Assembly: GCA_019722365.1 (NCBI GenBank)
Contig: JADFUC010000232.1
Coordinates: forward strand, 124,001-188,000
DNA from: Lithospermum erythrorhizon
Lineage: Eukaryota; Streptophyta; Magnoliopsida; Boraginales; Boraginaceae
Direction of reading: 5' to 3'
DNA: 64,000 nucleotides
Program-made: the position numbers and the translations under genes
Shown: positions 1-12,835 of the stretch, one piece after another
Layout: each line of letters starts with the position of its first letter
Position numbering within the stretch: position 1 is the stretch's first letter
Notes under the pieces: model-generated
Seen by the model: only the letters and a program-made list of their open reading frames with translations
Database searches by the model: none
Told to the model about the DNA's origin: nothing

Positions 1-458
1 GTGAATTACGAAACCATATATTTAGTTTTCTTGATCACCATCAAATCCAACGTATGCCAGCAATATTATATACGGTATAAAATATCTTCTTTTTTTGTTT
101 CAAACCTCATCATAATAGCCAATTCATAATAAGTTTCCTCCTTCTCATGCATTCTCTTTATTAAATTTAATAATTTTGTTTATTTATTTCTTGACTATTA
201 TTCACTTTTTAAATTTAGGATACCAATATATTTTTTATATAACTTTATTGTAATAATATATCAATAATAGTATTCGAATGTATTTATTTATATATTAATA
301 TGATAATTTAGTTATAATTAAAGCTTAAAATGTATGTATTTGGATACTTAAAAAAAAAGAAATATGATGATTTTTGAAATTGAGAACATATTTTGAATTT
401 ATTCCAGCATTTACATTTATAAGAAATTACCTGATAAATCCACATTTGGTTAGTTTTA
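1..458. other. AT-rich intergenic flank
   Basis: No open frame, splice-consistent exon or transposon motif was recognised. The sequence is strongly AT-rich and runs up to the presumed outer end of the first gypsy LTR. Confidence 0.5.
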
Positions 459-3101
459 TGTAACGACCCACGCCAGTCGGCTCTCGAGGTTAAGCATCAT
501 CAACAACCTGTACAACCACATCATCAACACACTCCTAAAACACATCATCAACATAAACATACATCAACCTGAATAATACAACCAAACAATCCACAACATA
601 GTCTCGACAATACATCATAATAGTAATATGTCAAACATGACTCTCAATATACAACATAAAAGTTCTAGAAACATAACAAGAGGAAACGACAAAAAAGAAC
701 GACCGGCTGGTGAACTTCCTACGCCACCATCGACTCACCCACGCATCTTATTCCTCAACCTCACAACACAACTTCTCAAGAACCTCAACATCACTCCTAG
801 AAACCTGTGCATAAACGACGCCCATGTAGAATACTGAAAAGTTTACTTAAGCTAAGTGAATACAAATACTACGAATGGTATCCAACCACATATAATCATA
901 CTTACATATGGAGATATGTATAAACATTAATAAGACTACTCAATGAACAACTCCCCAAATTACATAGCAACTTCTTATTTACCATCACTACAAGTCAACA
1001 CAACACTCTTCACAAATATTCATAACCATCAACAACGCAGATAATCAAATATTCATTCAAATAAAACAATAGAAACAATAATGGTTAGTCCAAGAAATAC
1101 ATAATATCAAAAAACCTCCATGCACACATCCATCCACCAACCACACATCCACCAATGCTATTACATCTCCAACACATATATATATACATCACAATCCTCC
1201 CTGACCGAGACTACTCCCTCAATATGGCTATCACACCAAACCTCCCCGAAATATCTCGAGGCTACCCCCCTATGCATATCACAATCAACCTCCCTACGAG
1301 GCTACGCCCTCAACGTATATATATATCATTTCACCCAAATCAACTCGGGCAGTTAATACACACACCAAACACAAACAATACATAGCCACACGCAACACAA
1401 TAACACACAACATAAGTAGTATAATCACAACAACTACAACAATCTCATAGCATAAACTTCAATAACTCAATTTACATTCCAATATAACCACACGATGTAA
1501 ACACATGCCAAATATATGTAACCATAATATATACGAAATGCCTCTATCGCGGTATTTCAGACTCACCTCGAGCCAGCATCATGATTCTTCTGGGGCTTAT
1601 TTCAAACTCCGGTCCACGCTCTCAACTCCTATCCAAACCGATTACTTATCAATATTTCACCATTTCTACTTATTCACACTTTTACTCCTAACACGCATTC
1701 TTTTCAAATTGACGTAGGTTATCTTTGGCTCACCACGCCTATGAATTATCTCGCTGCACTATAAACCATAATTATCCATTTTTTTTTCTTTTAATTAAAT
1801 CCCCATTTAAAAAATAACATTGCTTAAAATTCACTCTATTTATTTTATAAAATATCAAATAAATACCAAATAAATTCCATAAATCCCATATATTTTTATT
1901 AACTCAAAATACCCTCCAAAAGCTCATAAAATTCGCTCCAAACCAATTTTATCACATCAAAGCCTATTTTCCTCTGCTTCAATACATTTCTAGTTATTTT
2001 AAAACCCGAAAATCAAAATAAATAGTTAAACCATTTTACAAATCACCAAATTTGATATGTAGCTCACATACAACTTCAAAGTTACTGAAACATCATCAAT
2101 TGTATTTTCCAAACTCCAATTCATCTCCGTTTGATTTAAAATATCATTTTAATAATTAAATCTTCAAAAATAGTAAACAAATTCAAATCACTTCAAATTT
2201 TAGCCGAGGTACTTATATTGTAGTAGAAAATAGCCAGATTTAATATTTTAATTTTCACAAAAAAGCATATTTATTTCATATTTTATACACTTTCTAACCT
2301 TTTATCTTCCAAAAATCATAATAAATATAAAAGAAATTAAAAAAAAATCAAAACTTTCTTTCATAAATCAACTCTTTATATCAAAACTCACTTAAAAACT
2401 GAATTTTATGATTTTTAAACCGAATCATTAAATTATCAAAAATAGTCAACTTCACACAAATCTTCGCATCTTTAAGTGTTATCCTCAGATACTAAACATC
2501 ATTCTTGCAGCCTCTAGATTATACTTTTATTGTTCAAGAAATTGTTTATTTCTTAACTTATACCAAAGTCAACAAAAAGTCAAACTTAAAATCATCAAAA
2601 TACATAAGAATCAAGAGCAAAGCTTATACCTCTCAGTGATTGGGATGTTCGGCGTTCTTTGGAGCTTGATTTCACTAGAAAAATGGAAGGTGTACCCTTT
2701 TGATGTAAGGGAGTGGGGGATGCTCACCTCAAACGCTCAGGCAAGCGCGGGTTTTTTTTTACATGGCATTTACGTAGCTCTGGGTCATGTAATTTATGTG
2801 ATAACGCAGTCCCGTCGGCATTTGCATTTTATTTCTCCCCTTCGTAATTAAATTCTAACGAAAACAAGAATAAATATATTATTATTCGTGCAACAAAGCA
2901 CTACTCGCTTTTAGCTACTGCCTCGTTTATCTATTTTATCATAACACATTTTCACCTCCTACCACCGAAACGCATACCAACCGAACCGATTTGTCAGATT
3001 TTCAACTACTCAACTTCGAAATCTTTAATTTCACCTCGAAATACTCCACCGAGCAACTAGTATGCTATTAACATAATATCAAGTTTTAACTGCTATTTCC
3101 A
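459..3101 (-). mobile_element. Old Ty3/gypsy LTR (minus orientation)
   Basis: Read on the minus strand, this block begins just after a purine-rich tract (TTAAGGAGAATGGG, about 3100-3115) and ends with GGGTCGTTACA at 459. That matches the TG...CA layout of plant chromovirus LTRs. About 470 bp in, a leader-like stretch passes into GGTATAAGC and a GTTTGACTTTTTGTTGAC-type motif. The two other LTRs described here have the same internal plan. Its length of about 2.6 kb agrees with the others (about 2.57 and 2.51 kb). The terminal TG at the 3101 end looks mutated, so the boundaries are inferred. It is probably the 3' LTR of an element whose body was lost when the neighbouring element inserted. Confidence 0.42.
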
Positions 3102-3455
3102 CCCATTCTCCTTAAAAAATTTCTCTCGAAATTTACTGTAACCCGATTTGTTTTATTATCTCAACTCACCCTTTTCTAATACGCTTCATTATCTTAATAT
3201 TCACGATATCTTATCACCTAATTTTAAATTTCACATTATAGTAATTGTCTTCATAATTACATATTATTATATCTCATAAATATTCACAACATACCATGAA
3301 TAATATTAACATACTACAACTCAATAATATACAATCCAAACTATATCATAATTATCGTCATACATCTAAATCAGAATATATATCATCTCATATCTCATTT
3401 TAATAATACCATTAGTCATGTCATAACAGCTTGTTTTGGCAAACTACAAATTTTA
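3102..3455 (-). mobile_element. Residual internal end of older gypsy element
   Basis: On the minus strand this short piece ends in a TTTCGAGAGAAATTT...AAGGAG motif. That is the classic 3' end of the internal region (polypurine tract) of plant Ty3/gypsy chromoviruses, and the same motif precedes the LTR at 8531. No protein domain survives. It looks like the only remaining interior of the element whose LTR is at 459-3101, cut off by the next LTR. The boundary at 3455 is inferred. Confidence 0.35.
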
Positions 3456-5677
3456 TGTCATATCGACCACGTAATTAATTCGCCTGTGCCTGGCCACCTC
3501 GAGGCAGAATCCCATTATAATCAGACACTAAAACAATTAAAACCCACGGATCTAATTCAGCTTTAAAGCACAACTCGCTTCATCCAAAAATTTGATTTCC
3601 ATTAAGATTCTCATAACAAAACAGTTTTTAAATTTACAATCCATCAGCTGATATCTAACCAACCAACTCCATATATATATATACAACATATCCCAAATAA
3701 ACAAGCACGCCTCCAAGACTATTAAATCAGAGTAAGTAATCAGATTCTAATACAAAATAATTACCGACAAGGCTAAAGTTTGAAAATAAAGTACAACAAT
3801 AAAAAATCTGGCCGGGACAACACATCAAATGAGATCACAGATCCCTACCACCCGATGCTCACCTAGCCACTCTGAACAACTCTCCAACACCTCCTGACTA
3901 AACTAGCCAACCCCGGCACAAACGAAATACCAAAGCGAAAATGGAAGTAGTCATGGGGTTTAAGGAAAATTTAACATGTGGGGCGAACTTTACCATACGA
4001 AACTGAGACAGACAATATTATAATAGTCAAATATTTAATAAAATACATATATATCCAGACTACCTAATAAGGTCATATAATAAGATTCCAAAATAAGGTC
4101 TCAGTGCATAACATGTCTCAATAAGACACACAATCACCCAATGAAATCATGTAGATTACAACAACGACTATAACTCTAGTCATCACCTCTATCTCTCATA
4201 TCTCCACAAGTATACCAACCCTCTAACGCGCATATACCAAACTGCCTACCTCAAGGAATGACCAATCGCTTATAAACACCGCCTTATAATTTTAAGTATA
4301 AGGCCAAACCGCACTTATACCGTAGTATAAGGCCACACCGACAACGCACACAAAGAAATGTATCATAAAGACTACACCGCTCTTATACCGTAAGATAAGC
4401 ATCAATACTGGCCACATATCCCCGCAGCGCAAGCGACCTTCACCTAAGCCATAATTATCCTAACCATGTGGTCATATCCAAATACTTGTCACCTCAAGTC
4501 ACGCATAACTCCAAACCAACACCTCAATAACCAACAATTCTACTCCCAAACAATATCAAAGACACAGCCTAAAAGATCTCACAATCATAAATCAATCACT
4601 ACCGACACAAAGTGCCACCACAATCATAAATCACCTACTACCGCCGACAAGGCCACAGAATACTTAAGCTGCCGCATGCTGCCACGTAAATACAGCAACG
4701 CCGACAAAGTTCACGTAAATCGAACATACCAAGTCTGCCATTACTTACCTCAAGCAAATCTTCAACGCCACATAAATAGCACCGCATAATCAGAATACGG
4801 TCAGCCAATAAAACGAATCACACATATTCATACTCACAATAACATGTAAATTCATTCTACATAATCATACCACAATGACACATATCATTCTCACATAATC
4901 ATACCACAACGACATATTCACACAATTTAAAGAAAGACGTGAAAGAAGACCCGCGAGATAAGCACTCACCTCCGCTAGCCTACCAAAAAACCTTCGCAAA
5001 AACACAATCACTTCAGAATCGCCCCATTTCCACGATCAATGCCTAACAAAAAACACCCGTAAAGTATAATTCAAAACTTACTACTATAGTTGGCGCTTCT
5101 CAAGACATACAACCAACTATTACGAACGATTCCTAAAACGATCTATACCCACTCGATAAACAACAACGAATAATAACCTGTCGGACACAACCCAATCGTT
5201 CCCGCTAGAATTCCATCTTATTATCATTTTAACATTTCCTCATATCAACTTTATAAGTCATTCTACCAATCCTCGCCCATAATTAACAACCTATACTCCA
5301 AAATATTCATTACAACTCAACTTATCACACTTTTCAACCTAATTCCATTTAATTAATTTTAAATCACAATTCTAACCTTACAATACCTACAATAAGTGTC
5401 CCAATTACACTCCTTATACATTTAAAGCCTTATAAAAATATCAACAATAAAAGTCAACTAAAATTAGAAAAAGTCAACCCTAACTATAATATATGCAAAC
5501 AACTTAAATCATAAATTACTCACTTATATACATCATACCATAACAAACTTAAACATCATAAAATTGAGTTATGCTAAAAAGTCAACCAAAAGTCAAACAT
5601 TAAAATCACCAAACTCTAATCATACCTCAAATTCAGAGTGAAACATTTACTTTAAGCCTTAATAATCAACTTGAAAG
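3456..5677 (-). mobile_element. Split gypsy LTR, distal part (minus)
   Basis: This is the inferred continuation of the LTR that starts at 8531 on the minus strand and is interrupted by a plus-strand LTR at 5678-8183. It contains the repeated TATAAG/CTTATAC palindromic tract around 4260-4400 (GGCCTTATAC motifs) and an LTR-tail-like stretch near 3480-3510. The two parts together measure about 2.57 kb, close to the nested LTR. The outer end (TGTCATATCGACC at 3456) is the least certain point. Open frames here, such as one at 4466-4789, are not similar to any protein I know. Confidence 0.42.
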
Positions 5678-8183
5678 TGTAATAACCGTAACGACTCATT
5701 AATAAATAATTAAAAATGCCAGGTTTTATAAATTTATTCTCGTAAACGTTGAACCCACTTAATATTTTATGTTCACAATGTTATTGTTCGAAGTTTACCA
5801 CGGCATAAGTTAAAACGGTATGTGATTTACCTAATAAAATGATTCAAGTTTTACACCGACAAGAGTTGTGCCCAACCCCAAATTCCTTAACCATCCTTTA
5901 AGCCCAACCAAATCCCAACCCATTCACATTTTCTTTCTTCACCAAGCATCGTCGAGGCCGTTTTCAAGAAAAGAAAAAAAAAAAATTCGACTTATTTCTC
6001 AATTTTTTCCTCCATCTCGAGCTCTTCTTGAATTTCAAATTTTCGACAAAGCCCTCATCATCCTCTTCGCTTCGTTGCAAAAAGGTTATATTTTGAGTAT
6101 TTCAGAAATCTCCAAACTTTGACTTTGTCAATTTTTCGTATTTTGAATTTTATTTCTCCAATTGACTTGGATTATAAAATTAGTTATTATCAGGTCGAAA
6201 TATTGTGTTTGATTGAAAAATTGGATGTTTTGTGGCGCTTGACTTTTTAAACTTTCAATTTAATTGGATTTTTGGATATATTAATTAATAGAATTATTGT
6301 CTAGGGCCTAAATTATAATATGAACTGACAACGATCGATATTGGCAGAAAGTCATTGTTATAATAATTCATGATCATGGTCGACAAGTGTTAATTTAAAT
6401 AAGCTAGCCTGACGTTATCATGATTTGTTTCTGGACACAATTATGTAATCTATAAGCGTAAGCAAATAGGTCGAATTAATCTTAGCGAATTTCGTAAGCA
6501 GTTTTAACTTCAAGTGGATTGTGGTCGGTAGCTAGTGTCAAATTAATCAGAAAAAGTCGAAATCGGATTAATTGAAATTAGTTAAGAAACGTTTGAAATT
6601 AATAAAGATATGTGGATGATTATCTAATTTAGTCCGGTAATGTAGGCTCAGTTTACCTAAATCATATCGAACATATCAGTAATCTCGACGTAAGCTTGCC
6701 AATTCTATAATCTGCTAAAAAACTCTAAATTAAATTAGATTAAAAAAAGTAGTTGAAACGGTTATGAAGTTGTGATTTATATTTTCTAAATGTTTTATTC
6801 GACTCCTGGACGCGAATGTACAAAGGATCGACGATCGGTTGGGCGCTAAAGGGTACTAAATTAAAAGGATTTATCATTCGCTTGTTATCTTATTTATGTT
6901 TAGGGCGTCAGGTATGGTAAATCGTTTAATAAATCTTATTCCGTGTTACGAACTTACCCGTGTGTATAGTCAGCGAGACCGTGAATTGTCATCATGCTGA
7001 GTGAAGTCGCATTGCATGCACGCGCTGCTATCGAGTATTTATGTTCTCGAGTAGCATATTTATGTTTAAGTGTACTTTTAGTATGGCTTAGTGTATTCCC
7101 GTATTCATATCGAGTATATTTGGCGTTATGGACTTATCTCGGGAGCGCATTCTCAAGCCAGTGCGTGTTTGCACGCAATTGGTCAGACAAGGTGGGCGAG
7201 CATTGATGTTACATCGGTATCGGTCAAGGTTTGTTGCGGTTTCGACATTGTCCGCGGATTTGTGGACCGCTTGATTTCAAGGGTGTTTGTAATACGATGC
7301 AAAAGTTCGCGGCGAAATTTCGAAAAGCGATACGACGTACGCCGCTGCTTCAAGTGCTACCGCCGAAAAGGAGACATGCTGTTGGTGTTCGAATGGGCGA
7401 ACACAACAGAAAATGATGAATTGTTATATTTGATGTTATCGCTGGGTTCCCTTTTTGCGGAATTGTTTATTTGTGGTCGCGGTATTAACGCCATTGCGAA
7501 ATTTTCGTTGGTTACTGTCGGGTTACGCGATGTGAAATACGATACGCGAAAGCAACGTAAGCCTAATTTTCTACAAGACGCGAGTTTATCGATTTACGAG
7601 TATTTTCTGCTATGCATGCCTGTAGTTAGCTAAAGATACTGCGTTATATATATATACGCATAAACGATTATTCATCTATTAATTCCACGTATGTTTATCC
7701 CTTATTGTACGCTACACTGGATACGGGTAAGTTACCATCCCGTGATCCGCTTCCATTGCCGGCCGAGCTTACCCCTTTCCCACCTCCGCATCGATGTGTG
7801 CCCTTGGAAGTTTGGCTGAAGTTCGGGCAAGTTGTCCGCACCTTATTTAGTAGACCAGCGGCCAAGCATCCTTAGCCTCTCTCTTTTCATTATTTCGATG
7901 TAAACAATTTTTACTTTTATGGAGATGTTGAAATGTAAGATATTTTGTGGTACATTTGCGGACTTCGTTGTCAAGTGTGTTTTATATTTTGCCTGCTAAA
8001 ATGTCACGGCCGGTTAAATTTTGTATGTCAATGTTTTCAGTTCTCGAACTATTTTATTTTTACCAAACTGTCAGGTTCTACTGGTTTTAAATAGGTATTT
8101 TTTTCTCGTGTCAACCATCGACATCGGGCGATCGATTTAATTTACCCTAACCTCGGCGGCGCATTTACTGTGGCGCGGTCACA
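5678..8183 (+). mobile_element. Nested solo LTR, Ty3/gypsy (plus)
   Basis: The block starts TGTAATAACCG and ends GCGGTCACA, a TG...CA unit with short inverted termini. It is read on the plus strand. Around 5900-6080 it has a pyrimidine-rich leader (CTTCACCAAGC, CCATCTCGAGCTC). Later it has the conserved GGTAAATCG...TTCCGTGTTACGAACTTACCCG and ACGGGTAAGTTACCATCCCGTGA stretches that I associate with plant chromovirus LTRs. It has no internal region or partner LTR, so it is most simply a solo LTR inserted in the opposite orientation. Flanks GAAAG and TCAAG do not give a clean 5-bp target duplication. The 180-aa open frame at 7091-7633 lies wholly inside it and is not considered a gene. Confidence 0.5.
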
Positions 8184-8531
8184 TCAAGGGATCTTAATAA
8201 GCCACAAGTGAAGAAACGTGGGAAGAGAAAATTTTGTTTGTGCTTAAGTGGGGCTCTGGCCAAGCTTCAAGAAACGAGGAAGATATTTGTGTTTTTCTTG
8301 TGTGAATAGTGGATGATAAGGATGAGAATAGCTTACTTAACACTTAAGTCTTGGAGCTACACAGGAGTTTGTGCCCGAAATCAAGTGAATCGAGTTATCA
8401 AACGACTTAACGATCTAACTTAACTCGAATTATCCCCGGCTACTACTACTAAATTATAAATGTAATTCTACCAAATAAATTTTGTATTTAATTAATATTA
8501 TTTTCGAAATTAACCGAACGGGTTATTACAG
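8184..8531 (-). mobile_element. Split gypsy LTR, proximal part (minus)
   Basis: On the minus strand this piece begins TGTAATAACCCG immediately after the purine-rich AAGGAGGTAGATTGC. It is therefore the 5' edge of the 3' LTR of the gag-pol element at 8.53-12.8 kb. It ends at about 8184, where the opposite-strand solo LTR begins, and resumes at about 5677. Confidence 0.55.
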
Positions 8532-11500
8532 CAATCTACCTCCTTAATAAAATTTTGAATTTCGAAATTTGACAACCTAAAACAACCAGTTACAACATAT
8601 ACAATAACACGAAATAAAATACCATACCAAACAAAAGCAATACAAACTCACATCTACACTGGGAAGTGCAATCTGCCTCATCTCATCCTCAAGCTCCCAA
8701 GTCGCCTCTACACGCCGACCTCCACGTAACTTCTCTACCAAGGCCACTACCTTTACTCCTCAAAATCCTCCTCCGGGTCCGTAATTTCCACCGATCTTTC
8801 TCAAACGCCAGGTCCTCCTCAAGCTCCACCGAGGCGCGCTTAAGAATACGACTGCCAAGGATATATCAAATGTGATACACGAACACATTATAATCCTATC
8901 TAAACTCTGAGGCAACGCTTAACCGAGCAAGCCCACGGAGCCAACTCTCCCAAAGCGATCTCAAACGGTCCAACATAACGAGGGACTCAACTTCCCTTCC
9001 TCCCAAATCAAGACACACCCTTCCACCTGGGATACCCTCAAAGGAACACACCTGCCGCCGACCAAACGACAAGTCTACCTCGCGATGATCTACTTCGCTA
9101 ACCCCGAATGGGCTCCTCGACAAGCTGAATCAACTCGATCCGCCTACCGAACTCTCGACTAACCTCGTAATCAGAACTTTCTCTTTCTCCTACCTCATTC
9201 CAACAAACCGGAGCCAAGGAACCTCCGCCCCATAATGCCTCTCAAAAAGGTGCCATCTCAATGCTAGCACGGAAGCCGTTTTGTAAAATAATCTCATCTC
9301 GGGCAACTCATCGTCCCAATTCCTGAAGTTCGTAACACAAGCCCAGAGCATATCCTCCAATGTCCCAGACGTTCTCTTTAGATCGCCCATCCGTCTGGGA
9401 TGAAAAGATGTACTCAACTCTACTCTAGTCCCTGCCTCGGAAACCCCCTAACCTCGGTTGGCTTTGAAATAATCACTGAACCCCGCAACCTCACACCGAT
9501 CCATAGATCTTCTCTCAGTCTAAATTGTGACCTAATAGTAAGTGAAACGAGCGCACTTCGATAACCCATCCACAATCACCCGCATCCCATCATGTCGCCT
9601 CAACGCCCTCGGCAAGCTCCAAACACGAAGCCTCCACGGTGATATTCTCCCATGTCCACTGTGAATGTGAAGAAGCCTCAGAATAAAACCCGCCAGGATG
9701 CATATGCTCGACCTTCACCGCCGACACAAACTGCACACTTAGCCACAAATTTCGCGATCTCTCTTCATTCCCCGCCACCAATACGCCAACCTCAAATCAC
9801 TAGCATATCTACAAGCAATCTAAAGCGTACGCTTATGTGAGTGACATGAGCCATCAAGAATCTCCCTTCTCAACTAATCCGGTATCACGGTGACACACAA
9901 TCAGCTTCTCTCCATCCTCAAGGCTCCACTCTCATCAACTGTGAAATCTGATCAGACCCCATTTCTCACGTCCCTACTAATAACCTGCAGTCTCTCATCT
10001 CGTCAAGCCGCACTTAAGATTCGATCCACAAAGACCGGTCGAATCCTCATATTAGCGAAAAATCTCCATCGCTACTCGACATCAAAATCGACTCCCGCCT
10101 ATTTCATCTCTCTCTCTCGTCTCATTTCCCTCTTTCTACTCAACAAGACGCCTGCATTGATTTGCCTTCCTCGCGGTACTCAATAGTCAAGTCATAATCA
10201 CCGATTTAACTCCATCTACCTTTCTCTCGCTTCAAATTCAAATCTCTCCAGACGGAGATATTTCAAACTCTTACGATCAAGAAAAATCGCATTTAAACCC
10301 CATACGTATAATGTCTCCACACTCTCAACGCGAAAGACTATCGCCGCTACTCTCAAGATCACGGGTCGGATAGCTTCTTCTCGTGATTTCTCAATTGCTT
10401 GAAGATGCAATCACCTTCCCATTCCCCGCACGAACACACCACAATCCCTCGATGGTACATCGCTATAAATCACGCAGCCTCAACTGCATCTGCATCGCTA
10501 ACACTGGAGCCGTAGTCAACTTCCCCTTTAATACCCTGAAGCAGTCCTCACAATCATCATCCCAAATAAAGGGAACCCCTTTTCCGGGTCAACCTAGTCA
10601 ACGGCGTCACAACAAAGCAGTAAGTCCTCACGAATCTCCCTCGTAATAACCAGCCTAATCCTAAGAAACCCCCACACTCGCTGGACGCCTCCCAATTGTT
10701 CACGCCTCCACCTTCTCGATCAACACAAATACCCCGCGTAAATAACATTTACCTCCGCACTGACTTCCGCCAACCGTAACTCACATTTAGAAAACTCGAA
10801 TACAATCGTGTCGCCTCAAGGTCCTCAACACGACCGCAAATGCCTCTCATGCTCCTCCTCCCTCCGGAATATATCGGTCATCACTGAATACCACCACACC
10901 ATCTAAATACTCCAAATAATCTGCTCCATCAAATCTTATAAAGTGCCGGGCGGCCAGATTCAAGCCAATCCAAACGGCATCACTATAAACCTCATAATGC
11001 CCATAACGAGATCGAAAGCCGATTTCGAATATCCTCCTTTCGATCCCTCAACCGATGATAACCGTAATCGCAAATCAATCTTCGAGAACACCTCGCATCC
11101 TTCACCGATCAAACAAATCGTCAATTTCGGCAACGGGTACTCCGCTCTTAATTGTCACTTTATTCAACCGCTTCTATAGTCAACGCATACCATCGAATCC
11201 ATCCTTCTTTTTTCACAAATTTAACCGGCGCACTTAATCGGTATACACTCTGCCTAATGAATCTTTCTCCAATAACTCCCCTGTGAATCGAAGTCCGCAA
11301 TTCCTCGTAACTCGGCCGAACCATCCTAAGACGGCTGAAAGAGAACCGCGCCGTCCCCTTAATAACCTCAATAAAGAAATTCGACCCCCCTCCGGTGGCA
11401 ATCCCAGAATCCTCGTGAAAGACATCCTCGAACTCTCTAACAACCCGCACATCCTCTAATCTGCCCTCTTCTCTATTCAAATCAATCACATATCCCAGGA

Positions 11501-12800
11501 ACCCAACACACCCTTTCTGCATCAACCTCCTAGCCTCAAGCCAAGCCGACATACAAAGCTCAAGCGCAAACCTTCGTCCCCCCACAAATCGGATATCTGG
11601 TCTCCCCGAACCCCCAAAAGTAATCTCCTTCCGATGGCAATCAATCACGTAATGACAAGCTTTCCCCAACCAATTCATATCCAAAGCATAAGATCAAAAA
11701 TTAGAAAGCTCAAATGGAAGAATCTATTTGACAACAACCGACCACATACAATCAAAGGATACTTCTAAATACAAGTCTAACCACAACCTAATCTCCTCCC
11801 TACCGCGCCATAATCTCAAGCTCGAATGTGCAGCGCACACAACATACGTATAAGTGCGTAAAGAAACTCGAAACAAAAGCACGCGTAGCCTCTGCAATCT
11901 CAAACAACACTCTAGCCCTCAATATCGCCACGTTGGTCAATGTGACTGCCACCACTCTGGGTATCCCGTGACCTCCCGATTTAGTACGCACGACCGACTC
12001 GACTGCCCGCTTTTGGGGTCGCTACCCACAGACTCCTCCGGTGTCCTCCGGCCTCCATATCCCTGGGCCTCCATACCGACTCGACCACCACGATTCCCCG
12101 ACAACCACCTCCTCCTCGCGTGCTGAATCGGGCGCTAAGTACTAGCACCTCTCTCTCTAAGAAAGCTCGGGCAATCTCGCCGACGCCCTGCCGCCGGCAT
12201 CGATAACATACGCATTCACCCTCCCAGACCAAGGCCAGACAAAGGCCTAACTGACCACACCTGCAGAATAAATTGATATTTCTCTCAACCCCTAAGACCA
12301 CTCGAACCCCTCCGGATTCAGATGCGCCCACGCGTTGTATGAATCCAGAGAATAACTCGCGACCGCCGAGTAATCGGCAACTCGCCTGTGACGACACTAC
12401 CGGGTCCGTCTCCCCTCCGAACTCTGTAGCCTAAGAGGGCCTACCGAAACGAAAAGTCTCGTGTCGACTCCTCCGATCCACTCGCCTGCTTCTAACTCCA
12501 TTTCCATCTTCGTGGTCGCATTCCTCACAAAGACGTGGAAAACCGGTAAAAACTATCGCTCGAGATCTCAGCGACGCACCCCATGTCAACCCATCCCCGA
12601 ATCCCACGATCCTCGCCTCTACCTGATAAACACTAAGAATACATATCACCGAACCTGCTCTCGTGACCTCCACCGACCTCAACCCCGTTGGCCACCGAAC
12701 CGCCCTCTCCAAGGCCTACGCTGGTCTCTAAACATTGTCCTGAAGTTAGCCAACAAATCGCTTCCCAAGAAACATTTAATCTCCATCTCAAGAATAAAGA
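8532..12800 (-). pseudogene. Decayed Ty3/gypsy gag-pol (chromovirus-like)
   Basis: Translated pieces on the minus strand follow the canonical order. First are gag zinc-knuckle remnants (CRCGQLG and CYRCRRQG, about 12.16-12.28 kb). Next is a protease-like VLF...FVSSFF segment (about 11.85 kb). Reverse transcriptase runs 11.68-10.85 kb (VIDCHRKE, VREFEDVF, FVKKEGW, VFSKIDLR, FIVMPFGL, and FSDD at the catalytic box). Integrase follows with HMHPGGF...WTWENIT at 9.6-9.75 kb, STSFHPRRMG...TLEDMLWACV at 9.2-9.4 kb, and the GPFEI-type tail at 8.9-9.1 kb. Last is VELEEDLAFEKD...VTWR at about 8.7-8.85 kb, the usual C-terminal pol end. Stops and frameshifts interrupt every domain, so it is inactive. The 5' LTR and leader are absent: gag abuts the receptor-kinase fragment at about 12.8 kb. 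It is flanked on its 3' side by the polypurine tract at 8532-8550. Confidence 0.85.
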
Positions 12801-12835
12801 CGCACTTGTGGCTTCCCACCGGGCCACGTGCCTCC

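Noticed and set aside
7091..7633. 180-codon plus-strand open frame
   Set aside because: It lies entirely in the nested gypsy LTR, overlaps two other frames, and has no domain or splice support.
5673..8188. Clean 5-bp target duplication for the nested solo LTR
   Set aside because: The flanks GAAAG and TCAAG do not match, so the boundaries rest on LTR termini and length alone.
11854..12126. Plus-strand open frames over 8.6-12.2 kb
   Set aside because: They are antisense shadows of the minus-strand gypsy gag-pol, which shows clear RT and integrase motifs.
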